NCBI RefSeq assembly: GCF_014654675.1
Contig: NZ_BNBC01000030.1
Location: 8,467-72,466 of the forward strand
Direction of reading: 5' to 3'
DNA length: 64,000 nucleotides
Origin: Streptomyces spiralis
GTDB lineage: Bacteria; Actinomycetota; Actinomycetes; Streptomycetales; Streptomycetaceae
Numbering within the stretch: the stretch's first letter is position 1; each line of letters starts with the position of its first letter. The position numbers and the translations under genes were made by a program. The notes below the pieces were generated by a model. That model searched no databases and was not told the DNA's origin. It worked only from the letters and a program-made list of their open reading frames with translations. Below, in pieces: positions 34,538-43,066 of the stretch.

Positions 34538-34571
34538 TACTTTCCAGGGGAAAGTAGGCACTTTGAAGTGC
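34538..34571. promoter_or_regulatory. Two adjacent palindromes, HxlR operator candidates
   Basis: TACTTTCC-AGG-GGAAAGTA (34538-34556, perfect 8-bp arms) and GCACTT-TG-AAGTGC (34558-34571, perfect 6-bp arms) sit in the 134-bp gap between the oxidoreductase and HxlR starts. The region is AT-richer than its surroundings. TACTTTC/GAAAGTA resembles the short spaced repeats bound by HxlR proteins. Confidence 0.6.
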
Positions 34572-34597
34572 GTAAGTCACCGAGCCGGAGGTGGGTC

Positions 34598-35050
34598 ATG
34601 CCGACCAGCACCGCGTCGCAGCGGCGGGCCGAAGCCAAAGCGGAGTACGACGCATTCCTCGCGGAATGTCCCAGCCGCCAGCTCCTGGAGCGGATCTCCG
34701 ACAAGTGGGTCGCCCTCGTGCTTGCCGCTCTGGGCGGGGACGGCCCGCGCCCCGGGGCTGCCTCCGGCGACGAACCGCGGCCCATGCGCTACTCCGAGCT
34801 GTCACGCCGGATCTCGGGCGTGAGCCAGAAGATGCTGACGCAGACGTTGCGTTCACTCGAGCGCGACGGGATGGTGACCAGAACCGTGACCCCCACGGTG
34901 CCCGTCACCGTCACCTATGAGCTGACCGATCTCGGTTGCTCGCTCCAGGGAGTCATGCGGGGAATCAAGGAGTGGGCGGAGGGCCACATGGCGGAGGTCC
35001 TCACCCATCGCAACGGCTACGACCGCAGGCAGAGCGGCGCTGCCGACTGA
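34598..35050 (+). CDS. HxlR-family transcriptional regulator, 150 aa
   Basis: ATG 34598 follows GGAGGTGG. The HxlR winged helix is unmistakable: ECPSRQLLERISDKWVALVL (with the redox- or electrophile-sensing type Cys near residue 24 typical of the family), RYSELSRRISGVSQKMLTQT, LRSLERDGMVTRTV, VTYELTDLGCSL. An insertion of about 15 residues (GGDGPRPGAASGDEPRP) sits before the HTH. It is expected to repress the divergent oxidoreductase and itself through the two palindromes. Confidence 0.92.
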   Translation: MPTSTASQRRAEAKAEYDAFLAECPSRQLLERISDKWVALVLAALGGDGPRPGAASGDEPRPMRYSELSRRISGVSQKMLTQTLRSLERDGMVTRTVTPTVPVTVTYELTDLGCSLQGVMRGIKEWAEGHMAEVLTHRNGYDRRQSGAAD

Positions 35051-35367
35051 CGGTCGCTCTTCCCCGATGGGTGCTGCCCGTCACGAGCCCGGTCGGAGTC
35101 GTTCCGCGGCCTGGACGCCAGTGTCGTAGTGGCCGGGCTTCGCCGGCGATCTTCACTCGCTCGCCGGCCGGCTCGCGGTGCACCTCGAGGTGCGGGCACG
35201 GCCGTGACCGGCTCCAGAGCGTGCTGACACACCCGGCTGGAGGAGCCGGCGGGCCCAGTAGCGTCAGCCGCCGCGCCACACTCCGCCACACTCCTGCGGG
35301 CGGCGGTCCACACGGCCTTCGGCGTGGCCCGCCGGGTGTCGGCCGGGGACACACGCCCGCAGACCGC
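35051..35367. other. Gene-free stretch between HxlR and LysR genes
   Basis: 317 bp between two convergent 3' ends. No open frame here has an RBS or recognisable sequence, and no strong hairpin was found. It may hold decayed coding DNA, but I could not identify any family. Confidence 0.4.
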
Positions 35368-36249
35368 TCAAAAGAGCCGGCGAATGACCTCGACCGCGCG
35401 GGCCAGGTGGGGTTCGTCGCGGTCGGCGCGGTGGGCGACGGCCAGTTCGATGGCCGCCGCCGGGCGCACCAAGTGCCGGTAGACGACGCCGTCGAGCGCG
35501 AGCGCGGTCACCGGCTCGGGCACGACCGCGACTCCGAGGCCCCCGGCGACGAGGGTGATGAGCGTCGAGGTCTCCCCGACCTCGTGCCGGATGTGTGGCT
35601 CGACGTCGGCATCGCGGAGGACACCGAACACGACGTCGTGCATCACCGAGCGGCGGTCCGCCGAGTGGACGATCAGGTCGACGCCCGCGAGGTCGGCGGC
35701 GCGCACCCGGGCCTTTCTCGCGAGTGGATGCTCGGCCGGGAGCGCCACCACGAGGCGGTCCCGGCGCAGGGCGTGGACGACCAGGGACGGCTCGGCCGCG
35801 GGCGGGCGCAGCAGGGCCACGTCGATCGCGCCGCTGCGCAGCGCCTCCACCTGGTCCGGCACGAGCATCTCCCCGCGGAAGGAGAAGTCGATGCCCGGCA
35901 GTTCGGTGGCGAGGTGACGCGACAGTGTCGGCAGCAGGCTGTACGTCGCCGAGCCGACACAGCCGAGGGTGAGGTGACCGACCGCACCGGCGGCGACCCG
36001 ACGGGCGTAGTGGGCGGCCTCGTCGACCTCGGCAAGGATCGCTCGCGCCCGGTCGAGGTAGGCGCGGCCGGCGTCGGTGAGGTCGACCCGGCGTGTGGTG
36101 CGGTGGAACAGCGCGACGCCGAGCTCGCCCTCGAGCTGCCGGATCGCCTGCGAGAGCGGCGGCTGTGCCATGTGGAGCCGCTCGGCCGCGCGCCCGAAGT
36201 GGCGCTCTTCCGCGACGGCGACGAAGTAGCGGAGCTGCCGCAGATCCAT
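35368..36249 (-). CDS. LysR-family regulator of the beta-ketoadipate type, 293 aa
   Basis: The HTH (RQLRYFVAVAEERHFGRAAE, LHMAQPPLSQAIRQLEGELG) is of the CatM/BenM/CbnR kind, where HFGRAAERLHMAQPPLS is characteristic. The effector domain follows (HLTLGCVGSATYSLLPTLSR; VALLRPPAAEPSLVV; GGLGVAVVPEPV). It is divergent from pcaF-pcaI-pcaJ with only 70 bp between starts, holding a palindrome set. It most likely activates the operon in response to an aromatic-pathway intermediate; this is inferred from context and family. Confidence 0.9.
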   Translation of the reverse strand: MDLRQLRYFVAVAEERHFGRAAERLHMAQPPLSQAIRQLEGELGVALFHRTTRRVDLTDAGRAYLDRARAILAEVDEAAHYARRVAAGAVGHLTLGCVGSATYSLLPTLSRHLATELPGIDFSFRGEMLVPDQVEALRSGAIDVALLRPPAAEPSLVVHALRRDRLVVALPAEHPLARKARVRAADLAGVDLIVHSADRRSVMHDVVFGVLRDADVEPHIRHEVGETSTLITLVAGGLGVAVVPEPVTALALDGVVYRHLVRPAAAIELAVAHRADRDEPHLARAVEVIRRLF

Positions 36250-36264
36250 AGTTTCAGCATCTCA

Positions 36265-36295
36265 ATCGACGTCGATATTGATACTTCACAGTATC
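36265..36295. promoter_or_regulatory. LysR operator candidates in the pca divergent promoter
   Basis: ATCGACGTCGAT (36265-36276) is a perfect palindrome, extended by TCAAT/ATTGA flanks. GATAC-TTCACA-GTATC (36280-36295) resembles the ATAC-N7-GTAT sites bound by BenM/CatM, with one base fewer in the spacer. Both lie between the divergent LysR and pcaF starts. Confidence 0.5.
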
Positions 36296-36319
36296 GGCGG
36301 TGCCGTCTAGCGTCGAGCC

Positions 36320-37516
36320 ATGAACAGCGCATTCCTCTACGCCGCCACCCGGACACCGTTCGGCAAGTTCAACGGCGCGTTGGCCGACATCCGGCCCGAC
36401 GATCTGGCCGCTACCGCGATCAGCGGCGTGCTCGCGCAGGCGCCGTCGCTGGACCCCGCCGCGATCGACGAGGTCGTCTGGGGCAATGCCAACGGCGCCG
36501 GCGAGGAGAACCGCAACGTCGGGCGGATGGCGGCGCTGCTGGCCGGGCTGCCGACCAGCGTGCCCGGCACGACGGTCAACCGGCTGTGCGGCTCGAGCCT
36601 GGATGCGGCGATGGCCGGCTCCCGCACGATCGAGACGGGAGACGCCGACGTCGTCCTCGTGGGCGGCGTGGAGTCGATGACGCGGGCGCCGTGGGTGCTG
36701 CCCAAGCCGTCGCGGGCCTTCCCGGCGGGCGACGTCACCGCGGTGTCGACGACACTGGGCTGGCGGCTGGTCAACCCGCGGATGCCGAAGGAATGGACCG
36801 TCTCGCTGGGAGAGTGCAACGAGCAGCTCCAGGAGCGCTTCGGCATCTCCCGAGAGCGCCAGGACGAGTTCGCGGTCCGCTCTCACCGGCTCGCGCACCA
36901 GGCGTGGGAGGACGGCTTCTACGACGCGCTGGTCACTCCGGTTGCCGACCTGGGCCGCGACGAGGGCATCCGCGCGGACTCGAACACCGAGAAGCTTGCC
37001 GGGCTCAAGCCTGCGTTCCGGCCGGACGGCACCATCACCGCGGGCAACTCCTCCCCGCTCTCCGACGGCGGCTCCGCGGTGCTGCTCGGTAGCGAGTCGG
37101 CGGCAGCGGCCATCGGCCGCGACCCGCTCGCCCGGATCCTCGGCAGAGGTGCGATGGCGCTGGACCCGCGGGAATTCGGCTACGCCCCGGTCGAGGCCGC
37201 CAACCGCGCTCTCGCCCGCGCCGGGGTCACCTGGGACCAGGTCGGTGCGGTCGAGCTCAACGAGGCGTTCGCGGTCCAGTCGCTGGCCTGCGTCGACGCC
37301 TGGCTCAAGGACGGCCTGCGCGATCCCGGGATCGTCAACCAGCGCGGCGGGGCCATCGCGATCGGGCACCCGCTGGGCGCCTCCGGCGGCCGGATCCTCG
37401 GGACCCTGGCCGCGGTCCTGAAGGAACGCCGCGAGCGCTACGGCGTCGCCGCGATCTGCATCGGCGTCGGCCAGGGTCTGGCCGTCGTCCTGGAGAACCT
37501 GGAGGTGTCGAAGTGA
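36320..37516 (+). CDS. pcaF: Beta-ketoadipyl-CoA thiolase
   Basis: 398 residues, a typical thiolase. Nucleophile Cys90 is in VNRLCGSSLDA; the basic His is in GGAIAIGHPLGASGG; the second Cys is in ICIGVGQG. The segment GNANGAGEENRNVGRMAALL followed by AGLPTSVPGTTVNRL is close to PcaF-type thiolases. It cleaves 3-oxoadipyl-CoA with CoA into succinyl-CoA and acetyl-CoA. The stop overlaps the GTG of the next gene (GTGA). Gene order F-I-J with CoA-transferase subunits supports this over a general acetoacetyl-CoA thiolase, though acetoacetate use remains possible. Confidence 0.85.
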   Translation: MNSAFLYAATRTPFGKFNGALADIRPDDLAATAISGVLAQAPSLDPAAIDEVVWGNANGAGEENRNVGRMAALLAGLPTSVPGTTVNRLCGSSLDAAMAGSRTIETGDADVVLVGGVESMTRAPWVLPKPSRAFPAGDVTAVSTTLGWRLVNPRMPKEWTVSLGECNEQLQERFGISRERQDEFAVRSHRLAHQAWEDGFYDALVTPVADLGRDEGIRADSNTEKLAGLKPAFRPDGTITAGNSSPLSDGGSAVLLGSESAAAAIGRDPLARILGRGAMALDPREFGYAPVEAANRALARAGVTWDQVGAVELNEAFAVQSLACVDAWLKDGLRDPGIVNQRGGAIAIGHPLGASGGRILGTLAAVLKERRERYGVAAICIGVGQGLAVVLENLEVSK

Positions 37517-38208
37517 GCCGCGCCGCTGTGCTGGATTCGACCGACGAGGCCGTCGCCGGGATCGAGGACGGCTCCACCGTCCTGGTCGGCGGCTTCGGCC
37601 TGGCCGGGATGCCCTTCGACCTCATCGACGCCCTGATCCGGCAGGGCGCGAAGGACCTCACGATCGTCTCCAACAACGCCGGAAACGGCGATGTCGGACT
37701 GGCGGCGCTGCTCAAGGCCGGCCGGGTCCGCAAGGTGCTGTGCTCCTTCCCGCGCCAGGTCGACTCCTACGTCTTCGACGCGCTCTACCGCGAGGGGAAC
37801 ATCGAGCTCGAGGTGGTGCCCCAGGGCAACCTCGCCGAGCGGATGCGGGCCGCCGGCGCCGGGATCGGCGCGTTCTACTGCCCGACCGCGGTCGGCACCC
37901 CGCTCGCCGAGGGCAAGGAGGTACGCACCATCGACGGACGCGACTACCTGCTGGAGTATCCGATCAAGGGCGACTACGCCCTCATCTCCGCGCACCGGGC
38001 CGACCCGATGGGCAACCTCGTCTACCGCAAGACCGCCCGCAACTTCGGCCCGGTGATGGCGACCGCCGCCACCACCACGATCGTCCAGGTCGACGAGGTC
38101 GTCCCGCTCGGCGGGCTCGACCCGGAGGCGGTCGTCACGCCGTCGATCTACGTCGACCGCATCGTCCCGGTCAAGACCCGCCACTACACCGTCCAGGGGG
38201 CACGATGA
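37513..38208 (+). CDS. pcaI: 3-oxoadipate/3-oxoacid CoA-transferase subunit A
   Basis: 231 residues from a GTG that overlaps the thiolase stop. The alpha-subunit signature is present: VGGFGLAGMPFDLIDALIRQ, then NNAGNGDVGLAALLKAGRVR and FYCPTAVGTPLAEGKE. Together with the next gene it forms the heteromeric enzyme moving CoA from succinyl-CoA to 3-oxoadipate (or another 3-oxoacid). The last bases form ATGA with subunit B, showing tight translational coupling. Confidence 0.88.
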   Translation: MSRAAVLDSTDEAVAGIEDGSTVLVGGFGLAGMPFDLIDALIRQGAKDLTIVSNNAGNGDVGLAALLKAGRVRKVLCSFPRQVDSYVFDALYREGNIELEVVPQGNLAERMRAAGAGIGAFYCPTAVGTPLAEGKEVRTIDGRDYLLEYPIKGDYALISAHRADPMGNLVYRKTARNFGPVMATAATTTIVQVDEVVPLGGLDPEAVVTPSIYVDRIVPVKTRHYTVQGAR

Positions 38209-38891
38209 CCACCGACACCACCGCCTCGACACGCACGGCGAGCGAGGCACCGATGACCGTGGACCATCCGCTGAGCATGGACGAGGTGGCCGCCGTGATC
38301 GCACGGGATATCCCGGCCGGCGCGTTCGTCAACCTCGGCATCGGCCAGCCCACCAAGATCGCCGACCACCTGCCCGAGGAACTCGGCGTCGTCCTCCACA
38401 CCGAGAACGGCATGCTCGGCATGGGGCCGAAGGCCGAGGGCGCACAGATCGACCCCGACCTCACCAACGCCGGCAAGGTCCCGGTCACCGAACTCCCAGG
38501 GGCGGCGTACTTCCACCACGCCGACTCCTTCGCCATGATGCGCGGCGGCCACCTCGACGTCTGCGTGCTCGGCGCCTACCAGGTCTCCGCCCACGGTGAC
38601 CTGGCCAACTGGCACACCGGCAAGCCCGACGACATTCCCGCCGTCGGCGGCGCGATGGACCTCGCCATCGGAGCCAAGGACGTCTACGTGATGATGACAC
38701 TCTTCACGAAGTCCGGTGCGCCCAAACTGGTCCCGCAGTGCACCTACCCTCTCACCGGCGTCGGCTGCGTCAGCCGGGTCTACACCGAGGTCGCCACCTT
38801 CGACCTGCGGCCCCACGGCGTCCACGTGCTGGAGACCTACGGCATCACCCACAACGAGCTGCGCTCACGCCTCGACGTCGAGCTGCACTGA
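38205..38891 (+). CDS. pcaJ: 3-oxoadipate/3-oxoacid CoA-transferase subunit B
   Basis: 228 residues from ATG 38205, which overlaps the subunit A stop. The catalytic Glu lies in the conserved HTENGMLGMGP; NLGIGQPTKIADHLPEELG and GGHLDVCVLGAYQVS are classic beta-subunit segments. The N-terminus has about 20 extra residues before MDEVAAVIARDIPAG, so translation could also begin at an internal ATG (38253). No other pca genes (H, G, B, C, D, L) are in the window, so upstream ring-cleavage steps must be elsewhere. Confidence 0.88.
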   Translation: MTTDTTASTRTASEAPMTVDHPLSMDEVAAVIARDIPAGAFVNLGIGQPTKIADHLPEELGVVLHTENGMLGMGPKAEGAQIDPDLTNAGKVPVTELPGAAYFHHADSFAMMRGGHLDVCVLGAYQVSAHGDLANWHTGKPDDIPAVGGAMDLAIGAKDVYVMMTLFTKSGAPKLVPQCTYPLTGVGCVSRVYTEVATFDLRPHGVHVLETYGITHNELRSRLDVELH

Positions 38892-39112
38892 CCTGCTCGA
38901 GCCCGCACCTGACGCACCGGTCCCCGTGGGGGCGGCGATCGCGCTCGGTGCAGCCGGGTCCGCACGCCGTGTGCGAACGCCGGCCTCCGAGCCCCCGGGA
39001 CCGGCGCCAGATCCACCTTGCGGACAGCCGTATGCGTCGTGCTCGAGGTCATGCTGCCGTGAGTGCCCGCCACCACGGGCTGCAGCGCTCTGCCGGAGCC
39101 GGGCAAAGCGCC

Positions 39113-39148
39113 GCCGGGCTGCGGGAACGAGTGCTCCCGCAGCCCGGC
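39113..39148 (-). terminator. Perfect 14-bp stem terminator of wrbA
   Basis: GCCGGGCTGCGGGA (39113-39126) pairs perfectly with TCCCGCAGCCCGGC (39135-39148) around an 8-base loop. It starts 16 bp past the wrbA stop and may also end the pca transcript from the other side. The stretch 38892-39112 is otherwise featureless. Confidence 0.75.
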
Positions 39149-39164
39149 TCGGGTGCGGCGTGGG

Positions 39165-39836
39165 TCAGGCGGCGAGGCCGGCCTTGAGGGCGGCGGCGAT
39201 CTGGACGACGCGCTCGGCCTGGTGGTGGGCGGCGTCGCGGGTCTGCTCGCCGACGGGGTTGTTGCCCTGGGCGTCGACGTGCGAGGTGCCGTACGGGTTG
39301 CCGTCGACGAACTTCACCGGGTCGGTGTATCCGGGGGAGACGATGATGCCGCCGAAGTGGTGGATGGAGTTGTAGAGCGCGAGGATCGTGGACTCCTGTC
39401 CGCCGTGAGCGGTGGCGCTGGTGGCGAAGCCGCTGTAGACCTTGTTGGCGAGCTTGCCCTGCGCCCACAGGCCGCCGAGGGTGTCGATGAACTGCTTGAG
39501 CTGCGAGGCGATGTTGCCGAAGCGGGTCGGGGAGCCGAAGATCACGGCGTCGGCCCACTCGACATCGGCGGGAGTGGCCACCGGGATGCCGGCGCTCGCC
39601 GCCGCGTGGGCCGCCCATGCCTCGTTGGAGGCGATCGCAGCCTCGGGAGCCAGTTCAGCGGCCTTGAGCAGGCGCACCTCGGCGCCGGCCTTCTCCGCGG
39701 CGGTGCTGATCTCCTTGGCGATCTCGGCACTGAAACCGGTCGAGGAGTAGTAGATGACCGCAAGCTTGACGGGGGAAGTCACGGGAGTCGTCTCCAATTC
39801 GGTGGTGCTGTCGGTGTTGCGGCGGAAAAAGCCCAT
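39165..39836 (-). CDS. wrbA: WrbA-type NAD(P)H:quinone oxidoreductase (flavodoxin fold)
   Basis: 223 residues from ATG 39836; an internal GTG before TSPVKLAVIYYSSTG is an alternative, since the first 20 residues are not conserved. FMN phosphate-binding loop: YYSSTGFSAEIAKEI. Other WrbA blocks: FGSPTRFGNIASQLKQFID, SGFATSATAHGGQESTIL, and GTSHVDAQGNNP. The enzyme reduces quinones by two electrons and limits redox cycling. The RBS is weak and an AT-containing patch with ACCATCACGG lies upstream at 39895, where the promoter should be. Monocistronic. Confidence 0.9.
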   Translation of the reverse strand: MGFFRRNTDSTTELETTPVTSPVKLAVIYYSSTGFSAEIAKEISTAAEKAGAEVRLLKAAELAPEAAIASNEAWAAHAAASAGIPVATPADVEWADAVIFGSPTRFGNIASQLKQFIDTLGGLWAQGKLANKVYSGFATSATAHGGQESTILALYNSIHHFGGIIVSPGYTDPVKFVDGNPYGTSHVDAQGNNPVGEQTRDAAHHQAERVVQIAAALKAGLAA

Positions 39837-39989
39837 GGCGCTGGGTGGCTTTCGTTTGAGGGGTGCATCCCAAGGGGCTGCTTGGTTGAACGCTAAACCA
39901 TCACGGGTCAGTGGTGCAACATTCAACAGAACGTGCGAGGGGGTGCCCGCCGCGGAGCGCCGACCGCGCAGGCCGTAGGGACACCGTTT

Positions 39990-40230
39990 GCCGAAGGGAC
40001 TCACGGTGAACGGCAGGAACTACTGCTCCACCGGTCTCGACGACATGATCCGCAATCTCAGGCAGCCGAAGCCGCAGGTCGACTCCCTGATGAACTCGGC
40101 ACCTGCCTGCGGCCCAGCGTCCTCGTCGTCGATGAGGTCGGCTGCCGGCCCTCGAGGGCGCCGAGGCGGACCTGGTCTTCCAGGTACGCATCGACATGTT
40201 CCTGCGCTTCCGGCCCGAGAGCAGGGTCAA
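39990..40230 (+). mobile_element. IS21-family IstB internal remnant, frameshifted
   Basis: Frame 1 gives STGLDDMIRNLRQPK, matching the TTLDDMIRNL block of IstB. A shift then leads to AGRLPDELGTCLRPSVLVVD then EVG (Walker B region), and another to EGAEADLVFQV. At least two frame changes. It covers a different part of IstB than the remnant at 21762, so the two could derive from one broken element or two. Confidence 0.65.
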
Positions 40231-40928
40231 AACGCACGGAAGTCCTCGAAGGAAGGCTCGAACGAGGGGTCAGGCAATCGATATGCCTTGCAGCGGGCGC
40301 CCGGTGTGCCCTGGGGCCCGACGCCGATCGGCTCGCCGGGGAAGGCGTCGGGGATCACCGTCCATCCCAGGTTCCGCTCGTAGTACTGCACGGCCGTGTG
40401 CACAGACGGCCACCAATCGTCGTCGATGACAATCAGGCCGCCGGGTCGGACGATCTTGCGCAAGAAGTAGAGATCGACGAAGACTTCGTGGAACCGGTGA
40501 CTGCCGTCCACGAATGCAGCGTCGGCGACGAAGCCTCCAGTGAGGAGCTGCGGGAGCGCGATCGAGGAAGGAGTGAGCATGAGGGTGGCGATCGAGTCCA
40601 GCCCGGCCGAACACAACAGATCCCAGCCGGCGTTGGAGTACTCCCGTTCTTGAAACGGGTCGATGATGACGTGCCGGGGGAGTGGACGGTTGACGGTTGC
40701 CAGCGCCTCAGCGATGGCGAGCGCGGAGCCGGCGTAGGCGAGACCGATCTCGACAACCTTCTCGGCTCCTTCGGAGACGATCAGATCGCGCAGTTGGTCG
40801 CAGTGCTGCTCGGGTAACGTGACTGTCTCGACGTCCCCCTCTCGGTCTCGCGTCCGCGGCGGCCCCTCCTGTGTGAGCCGGCGGCGCACCTCGCGGACCC
40901 GCGCCGTATGTCCACCCGTGTTCGTCAT
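40227..40928 (-). CDS. Class I SAM-dependent methyltransferase, 233 aa
   Basis: ATG 40928 (MTNTGGHTARVREVRRRLTQ) has GGAGGAGAGG just upstream. Motif I is AEKVVEIGLAYAGSALAIAE, where the usual Gly-rich loop is EIGLAYAGS; then RHVIIDPFQE (acidic ribose-binding residue) and DAAFVDGSHRFHEVFVDLYF, then GGLIVIDDDWWPSV. This pattern fits the Methyltransf_24-like group acting on small molecules or sugars. The acceptor is unknown. No biosynthetic neighbours. Its 3' end overlaps the IstB remnant by four bases. Confidence 0.82.
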   Translation of the reverse strand: MTNTGGHTARVREVRRRLTQEGPPRTRDREGDVETVTLPEQHCDQLRDLIVSEGAEKVVEIGLAYAGSALAIAEALATVNRPLPRHVIIDPFQEREYSNAGWDLLCSAGLDSIATLMLTPSSIALPQLLTGGFVADAAFVDGSHRFHEVFVDLYFLRKIVRPGGLIVIDDDWWPSVHTAVQYYERNLGWTVIPDAFPGEPIGVGPQGTPGARCKAYRLPDPSFEPSFEDFRAF

Positions 40929-41012
40929 GGCCTCTCCTCCGCAGTGAGGTAGAACCTCATCCTGACCATAGGAGGTGAGACGAACGCATGGACGCCTGAC
41001 GCGCGCCACGCT

Positions 41013-42140
41013 TCAGGAGCGGGTGGCGGTCGCGCAGCCGTTGCCCGCGGACGTCGTGCCGTTGCTCGTGTCGATCGGCTTGCTGCGGTCGTACGGATCG
41101 ATCCGGTGGGCGGCGTCGGTGGACTGGTCGTCGGCGGTGCCGAAGGGCGGCACGAAGTAGCCGGTGGGACCGGAGCACCCGCCGTTGGTCATGTCGAGCG
41201 CGTACGAGACGAGGGACATGGTGTTCGCCCTGGTGATGACCTTGGCCGGGTCGTCCCAGCTCATCACCACCTTGCGCCGCACTATCGTACGGACCACCTC
41301 GGCGTTGCCCCCGCTGTCGCCGGCCGCCGGGGTGACCGGGTACACGAAGGTGACGTCCGCTGTCACCTCGACCGCCCCCCTCTTCCCCTCCCGGTACGTG
41401 AGCCGGCCGCGGGTCTTGACGACGTCACCGACCAACCGGGCCTGCTCCGGGCGGAAGCGGCTGAACAGCAGCAACGGATCGGTCTCAGGAGTGGGAGCCT
41501 TCGACGACAGGGCAACGCGGAGGTACTCCTGGACGTCTTTCTGGTACGGATTCAGCAGCGCGATGGCCTTCGTGGGCCGCTCACCGCGCAGCGCGCCGGA
41601 GTCGAGCCCCGCGGCCACCATGAAATCCCTGCTCCGCCGCAGCGCCCGCCCGACCTGGGCGGCGTCCATCCAGCCGGTCGCCTTGGCCTTGGGCACCGTG
41701 ATGCCGGCCGCCCCGTCGGCCCAGTGGGCGGCGGGCGACCCCCGGAAGGGCTCGGCAAGGGTGGGGCGCAGAGCCGGCTCCGGCCCTGGGGCCTGCTGCG
41801 GGCGCTCCGACTCGGGGGCCGACTGCGCCTCGGCGTGCCCGCCGTCGTCGCCGCCGAACCAGCCCACGACCTTCTGCGGGGACAGCGCCACGACCACGAG
41901 CGCCACGGCCGCGATCAGCCCGGTCAGGTACCAGCCCGTCCTGCGCCGACGCCGGGCCGGTGCGTACGTGCGCCAGCCCACCGGCCGTCCCGACTGCTCC
42001 CGCAGCCGCCGCTCGACCTCGCGGGCGCGCGCGGACGGCTCCACGGGGGCATCGGCCGCGCCCGCCACCGATTCGCGGAGGAACCGCTCCCACTCCTCAT
42101 CGGACACGGACGACCCGTCCTGCCCCCCAGCGTCGCGCAC
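41013..42140 (-). CDS. Single-pass membrane protein of unknown function, 375 aa
   Basis: GTG 42140 is chosen for AGGAG at good spacing and for the acidic start SVSDEEWERFLRESVAG that follows. An Arg-rich cytoplasmic segment (ARRRRRTGWY) precedes one membrane helix (YLTGLIAAVALVVVALS, about residues 87-103). A Glu/Pro-rich linker and a large extracytoplasmic domain follow, with RRSRDFMVAAGLDSGALRGE, LLLFSRFRPEQARLVGD and a late Cys pair (GGCSGPTG and NGCATATRS). The outer domain is not recognised. Similar anchored proteins are common in Streptomyces; role unknown. Confidence 0.75.
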   Translation of the reverse strand: MRDAGGQDGSSVSDEEWERFLRESVAGAADAPVEPSARAREVERRLREQSGRPVGWRTYAPARRRRRTGWYLTGLIAAVALVVVALSPQKVVGWFGGDDGGHAEAQSAPESERPQQAPGPEPALRPTLAEPFRGSPAAHWADGAAGITVPKAKATGWMDAAQVGRALRRSRDFMVAAGLDSGALRGERPTKAIALLNPYQKDVQEYLRVALSSKAPTPETDPLLLFSRFRPEQARLVGDVVKTRGRLTYREGKRGAVEVTADVTFVYPVTPAAGDSGGNAEVVRTIVRRKVVMSWDDPAKVITRANTMSLVSYALDMTNGGCSGPTGYFVPPFGTADDQSTDAAHRIDPYDRSKPIDTSNGTTSAGNGCATATRS

Positions 42141-42381
42141 ACCGCGCTCCTGTTCATGCTCGATGCCCCGATGGCTTGCTCCTCCGATCAACTGATCGGC
42201 TGTGCCAGGCCATCCATGTCCGCCCGCATGATCGCATGAGCACACAGCCCACCTGGAAGTGCGGTCGGTGAAGCGTCGGTTCGGCGCTGTACGCCTCCGC
42301 GACGGCGAACACGCCGACCGCGACAAGGTCGCCGTCGCAGGGGAACCGCGCCCGTCGCCGCCGTGGGCCCGATCGGCCGAG

Positions 42382-42999
42382 CTAGCCGGGCTCGGGTTCG
42401 TCGTGGATGGTCAATGCGCCGGCGAGGTCGAGGTCGGCGACGGTGCCGTGTGCCCCGGCGCGGACGAGCAACACGGCGCCGAGCGCGGTGCTCCAGAACG
42501 TCCGGGCCTCCACGTCGAGCGGTCGCCGGGCCCTCCAGCCGCGACCGTCGATGAGCCGGCTCACGAAGCGCTCGGATTGCCGGAACAGCAGCTGGAGGTG
42601 CTGGTCGACCACGGGGGCGAGTTCGGGCTTGGAGATCCCGGCGGCGAGTGCTCGCGCGACTGACGGGAGCGAGGGCATGGCCAGTACGGCGCGGGCGATG
42701 TTGCGCCGAAACGTCGCCGCATCGGGGGCTTGGCGACCGATGCGCTCGATCCGTCGGGCGTCGTGCAGCAGGCCGAGAAAGGCGGCGTGCACGAGCAGCG
42801 AGTCCTTGGAGCCGAAGTAGTAGGTGACCTGATTGGGGAAGACGCCTGCGGCGTTCGCGATCTCCGCGACGCTCACCTCGGCGCCGGGCCGCTCCTTGCA
42901 GAGCTGCGCAGTTGCCTCGATCAGCCGGCGCCTCGTCGCGCGACCGCGGTCACGTGACCGGGCCGACGTCGACCGAGCTTCGGTTCGCTTCTTCTCCAC
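42382..42999 (-). CDS. TetR-family transcriptional regulator, 205 aa
   Basis: GTG 42999 begins a basic tail (MEKKRTEARSTSARSRDRGR). The HTH (AEVSVAEIANAAGVFPNQVT, YYFGSKDSLLVHAAF) and helical ligand domain follow to residue 205. An upstream in-frame ATG (MPYKQ) would place the start inside the operator region and is disfavoured. It is divergent from the ketosynthase gene; two perfect palindromes fill the 67-bp gap, so it should repress both genes until a ligand, possibly an acyl compound, releases it. Confidence 0.88.
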   Translation of the reverse strand: MEKKRTEARSTSARSRDRGRATRRRLIEATAQLCKERPGAEVSVAEIANAAGVFPNQVTYYFGSKDSLLVHAAFLGLLHDARRIERIGRQAPDAATFRRNIARAVLAMPSLPSVARALAAGISKPELAPVVDQHLQLLFRQSERFVSRLIDGRGWRARRPLDVEARTFWSTALGAVLLVRAGAHGTVADLDLAGALTIHDEPEPG

Positions 43000-43006
43000 A
43001 GCCGAA

Positions 43007-43052
43007 TTGTATGTGATACAACAAAGCCCTGCTTGCTTGTATGGCATACAAG
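43007..43052. promoter_or_regulatory. Two perfect palindromic TetR operators
   Basis: TTGTAT-GTG-ATACAA (43007-43021) and CTTGTATG-G-CATACAAG (43036-43052) share the half-site TTGTATG and have centres 30 bp apart, on the same face of the helix. They lie between the GTG of tetR and the ATG of the ketosynthase. Confidence 0.8.
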
Positions 43053-43066
43053 AAAGGTTGAAGCGC

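Noticed and set aside
37740..38204. 5' extension of pcaJ through pcaI
   Set aside because: The extension is out-of-frame pcaI sequence; the ATGA overlap at 38205 gives the natural start.
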